A stretch of DNA of 64,000 bases from Desulfamplus sp. (GTDB lineage Bacteria > Desulfobacterota > Desulfobacteria > Desulfobacterales > Desulfobacteraceae). The stretch covers positions 1 to 64,000 of the forward strand of contig JADFZQ010000013.1 of NCBI GenBank assembly GCA_015232455.1, given 5' to 3'. The position numbers and the translations under genes were made by a program. Shown here piece after piece: positions 1-9,059 of the stretch. Each line of letters opens with the position of its first letter. The first letter of the stretch is position 1. A model generated the notes under the pieces. That model saw only the letters and a program-made list of their open reading frames with translations. It was not told the DNA's origin and ran no database searches.

Positions 1-701
1 TTTGTTAATAATTTTTTGTCAATAGTTGTATTTAAAAACTCCATTCTGATTTTTTCAAGCAAAAGCTGGACTGTAAAGAGTTTTGCAAGGTTTGTGTTTA
101 TAGGTGCAAATTTTTCTCTGTTGGTTGTCCAGACAATTAAAAGAGTAGCAGCCACTGAAAGTACCACAGGAATAAATAAGTTTCCCGCAAATTGGTTAAA
201 AGTTAAAGCAACCTTTGAGCCAATAATTATATTTGGAGGGTCTCCAATAAGTGTTGCAGTTCCTCCAACATTTGAGATAACAGCCTGAGTGATTACGTAG
301 AGTTTTGCATCAAGCCCCATACCTTTTGCAAGCTCAATTACAATAGGAATAATGATTAATACTGTAGTTACGTTGTCTAAGAAAGCTGATACCACAGCCG
401 TAACAACGGAAAATAGGATTAAAATTTTTAAGGGATTTCCCTTTGTCATTTGTGCAATTTTGACAGATAGCATGGCAAAAAAGCCAGACTTTCTTAAAAC
501 TGCAACTATGACCATCATTCCAAGCAGCAGCATAATGGTCTCAAAGTCAATCAGAGAGGCTGCTGTATGTTCATCAACAACATGAACCATAAGCAGAACC
601 ATCACGCCGAGAAGTGCTGACACAGCTTTATTGACCAACTCAAAAGTTATGACAGCATAGACAACCAGAAACACGATAATTGGCAGTAACGCTCCTTCCA
701 T
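1..701 (-). CDS. ArsB/NhaD-like (SLC13-type) ion permease, partial
   Basis: The N-terminal 233 residues of a polytopic membrane protein run off the left edge of the window. I translated it by hand from the ATG at 701, which has an AAAGGAAAG ribosome-binding site. The reading frame is open to base 1. Hydrophobic helices alternate with short loops, and the segment SNVGGTATLIGDPPNIIIG near residue 150 is the signature loop of the ArsB/NhaD/P-protein ion transporter superfamily. A second hallmark, SAFLDNVTTVLI, lies about 30 residues earlier. The family moves anions or Na+/H+ across the inner membrane. The substrate (arsenite, Na+/H+ or dicarboxylate) cannot be decided from this half. It is divergent from the histidine kinase at 994. 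Confidence 0.8.
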   Translation of the reverse strand, partial: MEGALLPIIVFLVVYAVITFELVNKAVSALLGVMVLLMVHVVDEHTAASLIDFETIMLLLGMMVIVAVLRKSGFFAMLSVKIAQMTKGNPLKILILFSVVTAVVSAFLDNVTTVLIIIPIVIELAKGMGLDAKLYVITQAVISNVGGTATLIGDPPNIIIGSKVALTFNQFAGNLFIPVVLSVAATLLIVWTTNREKFAPINTNLAKLFTVQLLLEKIRMEFLNTTIDKKLLT

Positions 702-903
702 AATCTTTCCTTTTTATAATCGTTCCTTTTTTGAAAAGTCCATCTATTCTCTTTTAGAAAACAGACGGCAAGTAATAAAACAAACAAAGTGGATAAATGA
801 GCAAATATTATAAGTAAATGCACTATAACTTATAATAATTTAAGGCATATTCACTACTTTGTTGACTTAATAAATTTAAGTGGCTTCCAATATAATAATA
901 GAC

Positions 904-965
904 CTTGACAGTCAAGAATAAAAAAGTGAAATATACGGATATTCTATTTTATTATAAAAATAGAA
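904..965. promoter_or_regulatory. Inverted repeats upstream of the hybrid kinase gene
   Basis: The 292-bp gap between the divergent permease and kinase genes holds two short dyads. CTTGAC-A-GTCAAG lies at 904-916, and TTCTATTTT paired with AAAATAGAA lies at 942-965, ending about 28 bp before the kinase ATG. They could be operators or a weak hairpin. No function can be assigned, and dyads this short and AT-rich can occur by chance. Confidence 0.2.
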
Positions 966-993
966 ACATAATATTATCGGAGATCTGATAGAT

Positions 994-3900
994 ATGAATG
1001 AACGCAAAAGGATTTTATTACTGATTGTAATAATGAGCTTTTCATCACTTATGATTGCAGGAATAACAACTGCTATTCTATATAATACATCATTTGAAGC
1101 ACAAAAAGCTCGTCTTATAGTTAGTGTTCAAGCACGATCGCGTTTAATAGAAGCAACAGCTCAGTTTAACGAGATTCATAATAACAGTTACCCTGGTGAG
1201 GCTTTTGAAGTTACTATCAAACAAGTTACCGATGCCTATTACCGTATGAAAACATTTGGAAAAACTGGAGAACTTCTTCTTGTCAAAGCAGATGATAACC
1301 ACGTTGTCTTTATTCTATCTCATAGTCATAAAGGGTTAGACAAACCAAAACCGATACCGTTTGATTCTCCGCTTGTAGAACCAATGAGAAGAGCGTTATC
1401 AGGTGAGTCTGGTGCAATAATAGTAAAGGATTACTCAGGTAAATACGCTGTTCTTGCTGCTTACGAGCCTGTCTCTATTTTGAATATGGGGCTTGTTACA
1501 CAAATGAAACTTACTGAGATACGTGAGCCGTTCATAAAGGCTGGATTACTTGCTGGATTTTTAACGCTTCTGTTTGTTTTGTCTGGTGCATTTCTATTTG
1601 TCAAAATAACTAACCCGATAATAAGAAACATAGAAGAGAGAGCTATTTTGCTTGAAAATCAGGCAATCGAGTTAAAGAGGATAAATGAAGAGCTAAATCA
1701 AGAGATAACAGAGCGAGAGTATGCAGAGAATGCAGTGCGTGAAAACGAAGAACGCTATCGGGAAATCTATAATAAAACCCCTGTAATGCTTCACTCTATA
1801 GATGAAGCTGGAACATTGGTAAGTGTAAGCGACTACTGGCTTGAAGTTTTAGGCTATGAACGCCACGAAGTTATAGGAAGACATCTTACAGATTTTCTTA
1901 CAGAAGAGTCAGCATCTTACGCAAAATCAGTATCTTTTCCAGAGTTCTTTATAAGTGGCTTTGTCAAAGATATTGCCTACCAGTTTCTCAAAAAAAATGG
2001 TGAGATTATGGAGGTTCTTCTATCTGCAATTTCTGAAAAAGATCAAAAAGGAAATTTTATCCGCTCTCTTGCTGTTGTTATAGATATAACAGATCGTAAA
2101 GCAGTGTCAGACGCTCTTATGAAGAGCCAAAGACGTCTTGCAAAAGTTTTGGAGATACTCCCTGTTGGTGTCTGGATTATGGACAGAAAAGGTAGTACCA
2201 CATACGTGAATGAGGCTGGGCAAAAAATATGGGCAGGTCTTCGTTATGTTGATCGTGAAAATTACCATGAATATAAAGCGTGGAGGGTATCAACAGGAGA
2301 ACCAATTAAACCTGAAGATTGGTCTACTTCAAGAGCTATAGTAAGAGGCGAGAGTTCAAACGAAGAGGAGATTGAGATTGAGTGTTTTGATGGCACAAGA
2401 AAGATCGTTCTTAACTGGGCTGTTCCGATTATAGGAGCTAATCAGGAGATAGAGGGTGCTGTTGCTATGAATCAAGATATAACCGATCGTAAGTTGATGG
2501 AAAAAGAGCTTAAAAAAGCTAAAGAAGATGCAGAAGCGGCAAATAGAACTAAAAGTCAGTTTCTTGCAGTTATGAGCCACGAAATTCGCACCCCAATGAA
2601 CGGAGTAATTGGATTAACAGACCTCCTTTTAACAACTGATATTAATGAACTTCAGAAAAGCTATCTTGATAATTTAAGGTACTCTGCATATTCCCTGCTT
2701 GATATTATCAACGACATTCTTGATATATCCAAAATAGAAGCAGATAAACTTGAGCTTGAAAATACAGAGTTCAATCTTATAGATGTTGTGCAAAAGTGCG
2801 TTTCTATTATGAGTTATAGAGCAAGTGAAAAAGGTATTCTGCTTTTTACAGATATTGAGCCTGAAATTCCTCAAATATTTATTGGCGATCCTGTAAGAGT
2901 TCGCCAGATACTATTGAATCTGATAGGTAATGCTATAAAATTTACAGACTCTGGTGAAGTCAGAGTATCTGTTAAAAGATCAGAAATCGAATCCGTGAAT
3001 AGTAAACAAAGCCGTGAAATAGAAATTTTGCCTTTAATAATCTCTGTTAAAGATACAGGCATTGGTATTCCTCAAGATAAACTTAGCACAGTTTTTGAAA
3101 GTTTTACTCAAGCAGATGATTTTATAATAAGAAAATATGGTGGAACAGGTCTTGGACTTACCATAAGTAAACGGCTAACCGAAATGATGGGCGGAACCAT
3201 AACTGTTGAAAGTACGCCTAACAAAGGAACTACATTTTTTGTCAATATAGCTTTACAGGTTTTAAAAACTATTAAAGCTAATTGTAAAAATGGCAAAATA
3301 TATACTTTACCTTCTTATCAAGACCATTTTAATGACCAATCTGATAATGTTTATGAACTTTCTGAGCAAGTTGATAACAATCCCTTAAAAGATGTGGAGT
3401 GTTACTATTCAGGCACAGTTCTTGTTGCTGAAGATAACCCAATAAATATGCTGGTTATCAAGTCTAATTTGAGTAAAATGGGATTTGATGTTATTGAAGC
3501 TCACAACGGAAAAGAGGCTGTTAAAAAGTTTGCTTTAAATGATGTTGATCTCATTTTTATGGACATTCATATGCCAGATATGAACGGCTTTCAGGCAACT
3601 CGTAAAATAAGAGAGTGCGAAAACATAAGAGAAGAATCTCACACCCCAATTATCGCATTAACAGCAGATGCCTTCAAAGATGACAAGGATAAATGTATTG
3701 CTGAAGGTATGGATTTCTATCTATCCAAACCATTTAAGCCAGAAGAGCTTGTTAGTGTCATTAAACGTTTTATGCCGACTTCAAAAGCCTTAGACAAAAA
3801 AGAGTTGACTGTAGAGAATCTGACAAAGGAAGATTCAAAGTTACAAACAAAATCAATTTCATACACAAAAAAAGAAGAAGTAGAACTCACAGAAGATATA

Positions 3901-4257
3901 GATAAAAACCTGTCAATTTTTGATAGAGATGCGTTTCTTGCAAGAGTTGGCAATAATATGGAGTTCTACGAAAAACTTACATCTATATTTTTAGGAAGAG
4001 TTCCAGAACTTTTATCTGATTTACAAGTGGGAATAGAGTCAAACGATCCTGATAAGATTTTTTTTAGCGTCCATTCACTCAAAGGTATGTCTTTAAATAT
4101 TGGAGCAAGAGTTTTGTCTGAAATTGCAGAAGAGATTGAACATAGATCCCTTGATCAAAAAGAGAACAATCAAAATAATATTGAAGAGATAATAAGATTA
4201 TCTGCCTCCTTAGAAAAGGCATTCAGTGATTTTTCTCAAGAAGTTACAAAATATTAG
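994..4257 (+). CDS. Hybrid sensor histidine kinase (PAS-PAS-HisKA-HATPase-REC-HPt)
   Basis: This 1087-residue inner-membrane phosphorelay kinase starts at an ATG shortly after GGAGATC. A first membrane helix lies at about residues 7-28, a periplasmic sensor region follows to about 185, and a second helix lies at about 187-207. A short coiled linker leads to two PAS domains (about 255-370 and 380-495). The HisKA box SHEIRTPMNG has its phospho-histidine at H529. The HATPase contains the N box (LLNLIGNAIKFT) and G boxes (DTGIGIP, GGTGLGL). The receiver domain starts near 808 with phospho-acceptor D857 (FMDIHMPDMNG). A C-terminal HPt domain has H1027 in HSLKGMS. It therefore carries a complete His-Asp-His relay and would pass phosphate to a separate response regulator that is not adjacent. 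The sensed signal is unknown. Confidence 0.93.
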   Translation: MNERKRILLLIVIMSFSSLMIAGITTAILYNTSFEAQKARLIVSVQARSRLIEATAQFNEIHNNSYPGEAFEVTIKQVTDAYYRMKTFGKTGELLLVKADDNHVVFILSHSHKGLDKPKPIPFDSPLVEPMRRALSGESGAIIVKDYSGKYAVLAAYEPVSILNMGLVTQMKLTEIREPFIKAGLLAGFLTLLFVLSGAFLFVKITNPIIRNIEERAILLENQAIELKRINEELNQEITEREYAENAVRENEERYREIYNKTPVMLHSIDEAGTLVSVSDYWLEVLGYERHEVIGRHLTDFLTEESASYAKSVSFPEFFISGFVKDIAYQFLKKNGEIMEVLLSAISEKDQKGNFIRSLAVVIDITDRKAVSDALMKSQRRLAKVLEILPVGVWIMDRKGSTTYVNEAGQKIWAGLRYVDRENYHEYKAWRVSTGEPIKPEDWSTSRAIVRGESSNEEEIEIECFDGTRKIVLNWAVPIIGANQEIEGAVAMNQDITDRKLMEKELKKAKEDAEAANRTKSQFLAVMSHEIRTPMNGVIGLTDLLLTTDINELQKSYLDNLRYSAYSLLDIINDILDISKIEADKLELENTEFNLIDVVQKCVSIMSYRASEKGILLFTDIEPEIPQIFIGDPVRVRQILLNLIGNAIKFTDSGEVRVSVKRSEIESVNSKQSREIEILPLIISVKDTGIGIPQDKLSTVFESFTQADDFIIRKYGGTGLGLTISKRLTEMMGGTITVESTPNKGTTFFVNIALQVLKTIKANCKNGKIYTLPSYQDHFNDQSDNVYELSEQVDNNPLKDVECYYSGTVLVAEDNPINMLVIKSNLSKMGFDVIEAHNGKEAVKKFALNDVDLIFMDIHMPDMNGFQATRKIRECENIREESHTPIIALTADAFKDDKDKCIAEGMDFYLSKPFKPEELVSVIKRFMPTSKALDKKELTVENLTKEDSKLQTKSISYTKKEEVELTEDIDKNLSIFDRDAFLARVGNNMEFYEKLTSIFLGRVPELLSDLQVGIESNDPDKIFFSVHSLKGMSLNIGARVLSEIAEEIEHRSLDQKENNQNNIEEIIRLSASLEKAFSDFSQEVTKY

Positions 4258-4335
4258 AGACGACTAAAGAGGAAATATACCAGCAAGGTCATAAAATTAC
4301 CATGATCTGTTACCAGATACCATAAACGATTGGCT

Positions 4336-4363
4336 GTAGGGGTTAAGCATGCTTAACCCCTAC
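4336..4363. repeat. 28-bp perfect palindrome, REP-like (TTAAGC core)
   Basis: GTAGGGGTTAAGCA is followed at once by its exact reverse complement, giving a 28-bp perfect palindrome. It lies between the convergent kinase and PPi-PFK genes. It has the same length and the same GTAG...CTAC ends as the palindromes at 14034, 21041 and 40976, but a different core. It might also act as a transcription stop between the two genes, although no T-run follows on either side. Confidence 0.6.
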
Positions 4364-4419
4364 CAGATAAGATAGATAAATGTTTCTGCTTTGAGTATAA
4401 ATTGAGCTTGCTGAGAATA

Positions 4420-6594
4420 TCAGATGGAGTTAAGCACAAGTGTCAATGGTTTATCCTCTTCACTTTTACCCTGAAACCTAACTGGTCCGGGTTGCCGATA
4501 ATGATCTTCCCCATGTTCAGCAGCAAGCCATTTATCTCTCATAGCCTTAGCAATGCGAAATGCGTTGGAATTTGTATCAACAACATTTTTCTCCATCACA
4601 AGAGCAAGTTTACCTTTTCTCTCTTCAAGGTGCATAAGCCTTGCAATTGGAACTCCAAGAGGTTCCCATCTATCTGAATCATGCTCTAAATTTTTGATTA
4701 CCGCCATCTGTCCTGTTGCACCGTTTGCAATAAGGGCAAATGCTGTTAATCCTAAATTGTAGGTGTAGTTACAATCAAATTTGGTAGGGTTGCTGCCTCT
4801 GCCGTCATATCCATAAAAATGGCTCTGTATTTTAAAATTTGGTACTGATTTTTTGAATATCTCTAAAATTGGGGCTGGTACTTTATCATCATCAGTTATT
4901 ACTCCACCATTTACTAAAGCCTGCTTTAAAGTTTTTACAGATATTATGCTCTTTTTTATTAAGTAATATCGATGGTTATCTTTAGGTATAGAATCTGTTT
5001 TATCGTGAACTTTACTATAATTTTTTCTATCCCCTTTCTCTTTATAATCCTCTAAATCGGCTTTTTGATAATTTCTAAAAATCGTCATTCCAATAAGTTC
5101 AGGATTAAGATTTGCCCTCTCCATGATATAATTAAACCTTCTATCCTCTATTCCAATCTTATACTCTCCCTTTTCCTTTAGAATATGAAGATAATCTCCT
5201 ACCATATCCATTATAATTTTTTCTGTATTTACCTGCGAAAATTGGAAATTGCCGTGAGTATCTCTTTCAACTAAAAGCCCTTCTTGAAAAAATGATGGTA
5301 GATCATTAAACAGTTCGTCATCTCTCGCGTTCCAGATAGGAGATGCCTGTTTTTCTGTAATCCCCCTAAAAAGGCGGCGTAAATATTCAAGTTTAGCATC
5401 AAGAGAGTGAAAGGCGGTATGGAAATCAAGGTCGTGAATCTGATTATATTGACCAATAATTGTGCTAAGTTTTATAATAAATATCTGAATTTCATTGATA
5501 AACTCAAGCACACCTTCAGGGATAACAATAACGCCATAGTTCTTACCTTTTGCTGCTCTCTTCACAATAGCATCACATATAAGGCGAGATAGATGACGTA
5601 AGGTCATACCATAGGCAGTATAATCAATTTCCCCTTTTTCTTGAGCTTTCTTTAGCCGATCATTATCAACATAGTCTGCAAGGTCTTCACCAATTAGCGT
5701 TAAATTTGCATGAGTTTGAAGAGCAACTTCTAATGCAAGGTGGCTTGCAACTCTTCCCATCACCTTGCAAACATGCCAATATTTAAGATCAGAGCTTGCA
5801 TCAGTGCAAAGATTACTAATATTTTGAGCAAAAGCTCTTGCTGCTGAATGAAACCCAAATGAGATAGCACAAAGTGTCTCTCCATCTTCTGTTCTAATTT
5901 GAATATCGCCATCAATTGTTTTTGGGATACCAATAACCTGTATTCCATGAGGTTTTAGCTCTTGAGCAAGAAATGCTGCATTGGTGTTTGAGTCGTCCCC
6001 GCCAATAATTACAAGTGCATCAAGGTTTAGCTCTTGACAAGTCTCTCTTGAGAGTGCCATTTTTTGGGGGGAATCTATTTTAGTTCGTCCAGTTTTTATC
6101 ATTGTGAATCCACCCATGTTTCGGTATCTATCCACAAGCTCTTTTGTTATCTCAACATATCTGTTTTCAAGAATCCCTTCAGGACCTAATATAAATCCAA
6201 ATATCTTTGACTCAGGGTTGGCTTCTTTTGCAGCATCAAAAATTCCAGCAATGACATTGTGTCCACCAGGGGCAGGTCCACCTGAAAAGACAATTCCAAT
6301 ATTACGGCTTTTTAGAAAAAAACTCTGATAATCTTTTCTATCTGAATCACCAGCAACTAACTTTTGAACATTGTTATAAATTATATCTGGTAACTGTTTT
6401 TCAGCTTCACGATTAATGGGAAATCGGTATTGAGGTTGATTTTCAAGTGATATAAATTTATTTGAAAAAACTTTGCATATTTGTGGAATAAAGGCTCGTC
6501 TATCAAGGGTTTCGCTGTTAATATCAGCTATTGCGGTCTCAATTTCTGGATTTTTTAAAAGAGTCTCAATTGAGATGTTTTCAGACATTATCAT
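4420..6594 (-). CDS. pfp: Pyrophosphate-dependent 6-phosphofructokinase, long form
   Basis: This enzyme phosphorylates fructose 6-phosphate with PPi (EC 2.7.1.90), a reversible glycolytic step in the cytoplasm. The PFK fold is clear. GIVFSGGPAPGGHN lies at about residues 100-113, GGDDSNTNA at 198-206 and PKTIDGDIQ at 224-232. The second Asp of GGDD together with the Lys of PKTIDGD are the residues known to mark PPi- rather than ATP-using enzymes. At 724 residues it is longer than the usual ~550-residue PPi enzymes. The extra length is in the C-terminal half, where I recognise no separate domain. The start chosen is the ATG at 6594 with GGAG about 10 nt upstream; an in-frame ATG also lies at 6588. 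The gene is convergent with the kinase gene. Confidence 0.88.
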   Translation of the reverse strand: MIMSENISIETLLKNPEIETAIADINSETLDRRAFIPQICKVFSNKFISLENQPQYRFPINREAEKQLPDIIYNNVQKLVAGDSDRKDYQSFFLKSRNIGIVFSGGPAPGGHNVIAGIFDAAKEANPESKIFGFILGPEGILENRYVEITKELVDRYRNMGGFTMIKTGRTKIDSPQKMALSRETCQELNLDALVIIGGDDSNTNAAFLAQELKPHGIQVIGIPKTIDGDIQIRTEDGETLCAISFGFHSAARAFAQNISNLCTDASSDLKYWHVCKVMGRVASHLALEVALQTHANLTLIGEDLADYVDNDRLKKAQEKGEIDYTAYGMTLRHLSRLICDAIVKRAAKGKNYGVIVIPEGVLEFINEIQIFIIKLSTIIGQYNQIHDLDFHTAFHSLDAKLEYLRRLFRGITEKQASPIWNARDDELFNDLPSFFQEGLLVERDTHGNFQFSQVNTEKIIMDMVGDYLHILKEKGEYKIGIEDRRFNYIMERANLNPELIGMTIFRNYQKADLEDYKEKGDRKNYSKVHDKTDSIPKDNHRYYLIKKSIISVKTLKQALVNGGVITDDDKVPAPILEIFKKSVPNFKIQSHFYGYDGRGSNPTKFDCNYTYNLGLTAFALIANGATGQMAVIKNLEHDSDRWEPLGVPIARLMHLEERKGKLALVMEKNVVDTNSNAFRIAKAMRDKWLAAEHGEDHYRQPGPVRFQGKSEEDKPLTLVLNSI

Positions 6595-6632
6595 TTATTT
6601 TTTGCTCCGTGTTCATTTTATGCTTCCTCTCA

Positions 6633-8063
6633 TTAAGCCACAGCAACCCTATTTCTGCCTTCACTTTTTGCTCTGTAAAGTGCAGCATCTGCTCTTTCAA
6701 AAACAGTTTCATGGGATTTATCACCATTTCTAACTTGGGAGACACCTATACTTACAGTCATTTTTATAGTATCATTTTTGTATATAAATTCGATCTTCTC
6801 AATACTTGTCCTTATTTTCTCTGCAACAACCAATGCACCATCGCTTGGAGTTTCTGGCATCACAACAACAAACTCCTCTCCACCATATCGAGCAAGCATA
6901 TCGTTTTTGCGAAGAACAGGAGTAGTACGCTTTGTAATCTCCTGAAGACATTTATCTCCAATTGCATGACCATAAGTATCATTTACCTTTTTAAAGAAAT
7001 CAATATCAAGGACAAGAACTGAAAAAATAGTCTGATATCTTAAAAATCGCTCCATCTCATTTGTAATACGTTTAATATATGCTCTTCTATTATAAACTTT
7101 TGTTAATGGGTCTTGATTTAGCTTAGTCTCAAGGTCTTTAGAGTGTTTAATTGCTTGGTCCAACTCTTTTTTCAATTTAGAAAATCCTGCCTGAAAGTCA
7201 GTTCTGCTCTTTTCAGACATTATTTTAACCGCTTTATCTTTAGCACTCTTCTCTTTTAGTGCAATTTCAATAGACGACAAAGTTTGAGATACATGAGTTT
7301 TTAGGTCTTCAAGTCGTTCTGAAACATCAACACTATTTTTAAGCTCTCCTATTTCTCGATTTAAGAGACTTCCAAACTCCTCACTCGATTGAACAGAGCT
7401 GTTAGTATGTTCGTATGAGTTATTAATACCAGCTTCAATTTGAAGAATTCTCTTTACAATCTCTTTTACAAAAGCTGTTATCTTCTCTCTATCAGCCCCT
7501 AAATTATAGATATATTGCTGTATTTGTGAAAAGAGTTCGTCTTTCAACTGGGTGATTGCATCAATATTATCAGCAGATTGAATAGATGCTGCAATTTGGT
7601 TTAGTTTTGGTGTGTAGGTAGAGTCAATGGTCTCTTTGAGTGAGTTTACAAGATCAATATAGCCCTTCTTAAGATTTTCAAGATAATCTCCACCATTTTC
7701 AGCACTCTTAAAAAGACCAGAAAGAAATGATGTTTTTCCTTTCTGCCCCGTAGCCATAGGTTCATGTGTATCTTTTAACATATCAGTTTGAACACGGGTC
7801 AAAAGCTGCTCTATTTTTGATTTTGGATCACCATTTTTTATTGCAGTGCTAAGTTGCTTTAATGATGCTGTAAAAGAGCTATTTTGATCTTGTATGTAGT
7901 CTAATATGGGTGGAAGATAACGTGCATACATATTAACAGTTACCTGCAAAGCCTCTTCAGTTTTGTTTAGCTCTTTTAATAACATCTCTTTCTGAGCCTG
8001 AAGTTTTTCTGCTTTAGCGTTCAATTCTAAGATATGTTTATCTCTACTTTGATCGTCTGCCAT
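6633..8063 (-). CDS. Diguanylate cyclase (GGDEF) with coiled-coil N-terminus
   Basis: This protein is predicted to make cyclic di-GMP from two GTP. The C-terminal GGDEF domain (about the last 170 residues) has DPLTKVYNRRAY at its start and the active site RYGGEEF, with an RxxD inhibitory site (RKND) exactly five residues before GGEEF. The enzyme should therefore be catalytically competent and product-inhibited. The N-terminal ~300 residues are helical and rich in Glu, Lys, Gln and Leu, with no membrane segment, so it is cytoplasmic. I start it at the ATG at 8063 (MADDQ), with GGTAGGG about 11 nt upstream. An in-frame TTG at 8120 would add 19 residues but lacks a ribosome-binding site. The input signal is unknown. 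Confidence 0.9.
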   Translation of the reverse strand: MADDQSRDKHILELNAKAEKLQAQKEMLLKELNKTEEALQVTVNMYARYLPPILDYIQDQNSSFTASLKQLSTAIKNGDPKSKIEQLLTRVQTDMLKDTHEPMATGQKGKTSFLSGLFKSAENGGDYLENLKKGYIDLVNSLKETIDSTYTPKLNQIAASIQSADNIDAITQLKDELFSQIQQYIYNLGADREKITAFVKEIVKRILQIEAGINNSYEHTNSSVQSSEEFGSLLNREIGELKNSVDVSERLEDLKTHVSQTLSSIEIALKEKSAKDKAVKIMSEKSRTDFQAGFSKLKKELDQAIKHSKDLETKLNQDPLTKVYNRRAYIKRITNEMERFLRYQTIFSVLVLDIDFFKKVNDTYGHAIGDKCLQEITKRTTPVLRKNDMLARYGGEEFVVVMPETPSDGALVVAEKIRTSIEKIEFIYKNDTIKMTVSIGVSQVRNGDKSHETVFERADAALYRAKSEGRNRVAVA

Positions 8064-8131
8064 TTTAAAAAAAGCCCTACCTATTCTGTTAGCACTTTTG
8101 TTGCTAGAAACTATTTGCAATTTACTTTATA

Positions 8132-8260
8132 AGGAATGGGAATTTAACAACACCAGAAATTACTCATTTTTTTATTGTAGTTTAACCATGGTTAAACCCT
8201 ATTATTGTAAATTATAGCCTTGCTGGGTATGATTTTGGGCATTATTAAATTTTTATTCCT
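8132..8260. repeat. ~129-bp element with related ends, copy A
   Basis: The segment begins AGGAATGGGAATTTAACAAC and ends ATTATTAAATTTTTATTCCT, so its ends are imperfect inverted repeats of about 23 bp. The same two ends occur at 31104-31226 around a different centre. The shared 3' part is about 40 bp (TTGCTNNGTAT...TTATTCCTAA). The centre here contains the palindrome GTTTAACCATGGTTAAAC (8180-8197) with a TAG/CTA-like surround, resembling the 28-bp palindromes elsewhere. It looks like a small non-coding mobile element (MITE-like). It fills most of the gap between the cyclase gene and the ABC transporter operon. Confidence 0.5.
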
Positions 8261-8288
8261 AAGGTAATCATAATAAAAGAATATATAA

Positions 8289-9020
8289 TTATAAAATCTG
8301 TTTTAAGAAAAGTTTTGTTCTGTCATGGCTTGGGTTAGTAAAAAAATGCTCTGGAGTGCCTGTTTCAAGAATTTTCCCTTCATCCATAAATATAACTCTA
8401 TCGGCAACCTCTCTTGCAAACCCCATCTCATGGGTAACAACAACCATAGTCATGCCCTCTTTTGCAAGAGTTTTCATTACATCTAAAACCTCTCCTATCA
8501 TTTCAGGATCCAGAGCAGATGTAGGTTCGTCAAATAGAATGGCTTTAGGGTTCATGGCAAGTGCTCTTGCTATTGCAACTCTTTGCTGTTGTCCACCAGA
8601 AAGTTGATCAGGATAGACATTTTTTTTATCAGCAATGCCAACTTTATTAAGAAGCTTCATGGTTATTTCATCAGCTTCAGCTTTAGAGCGTTTTCTCACA
8701 ACATTTTGAGCAAGGTTTACATTATCTTTAACTGTTTTATGGGGAAATAGATTAAATGACTGAAAAACCATGCCAACTTCAGCTCGAACCTTATTTATAT
8801 CTGTTTTTGGGTGCAAAATATCAACGCCATCAATCAAAATATGTCCTTGTTCTGCTGTTTCAAGTCTGTTTAAGCAGCGTAAAAATGTGCTTTTCCCAGA
8901 GCCAGACGGTCCAATAACTACAACAACCTCACCTTTTTCAATATTTGCTGATACATTAACAAGAGCATTTACTCTGTGTGGCACCATAAAGGTTTTATAT
9001 ATATTTGTTACTTTTATCAT
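8289..9020 (-). CDS. Polar amino-acid ABC transporter ATP-binding protein
   Basis: This 243-residue ATPase energises uptake of a polar amino acid. It has Walker [10 protein letters not shown] at about residues 38-46, the Q-loop ([10 protein letters not shown]), the ABC signature [15 protein letters not shown], Walker [12 protein letters not shown] and the H-loop [10 protein letters not shown]. The sequence is typical of the GlnQ/HisP group. It is the last gene of a three-gene minus-strand operon (binding protein, permease, ATPase), 39 nt after the permease. The substrate is not determined; glutamine, glutamate, arginine or histidine are all possible for the group. Confidence 0.93.
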   Translation of the reverse strand: MIKVTNIYKTFMVPHRVNALVNVSANIEKGEVVVVIGPSGSGKSTFLRCLNRLETAEQGHILIDGVDILHPKTDINKVRAEVGMVFQSFNLFPHKTVKDNVNLAQNVVRKRSKAEADEITMKLLNKVGIADKKNVYPDQLSGGQQQRVAIARALAMNPKAILFDEPTSALDPEMIGEVLDVMKTLAKEGMTMVVVTHEMGFAREVADRVIFMDEGKILETGTPEHFFTNPSHDRTKLFLKQIL

Positions 9021-9059
9021 ATTTTAATTAATCCCTATTTTCATGAACCTTCTGATTAT

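Noticed and set aside
352-585. Plus-strand ORFs at 16-288 and 352-585
   Set aside because: They are antisense to the ArsB/NhaD-like permease, whose frame is open over the whole stretch and carries a family motif.
6531-7022. 163-residue plus-strand ORF
   Set aside because: It is antisense to the GGDEF domain of the diguanylate cyclase and to the gap before PPi-PFK; it has low-complexity Phe/Ser/Cys composition and no motif.
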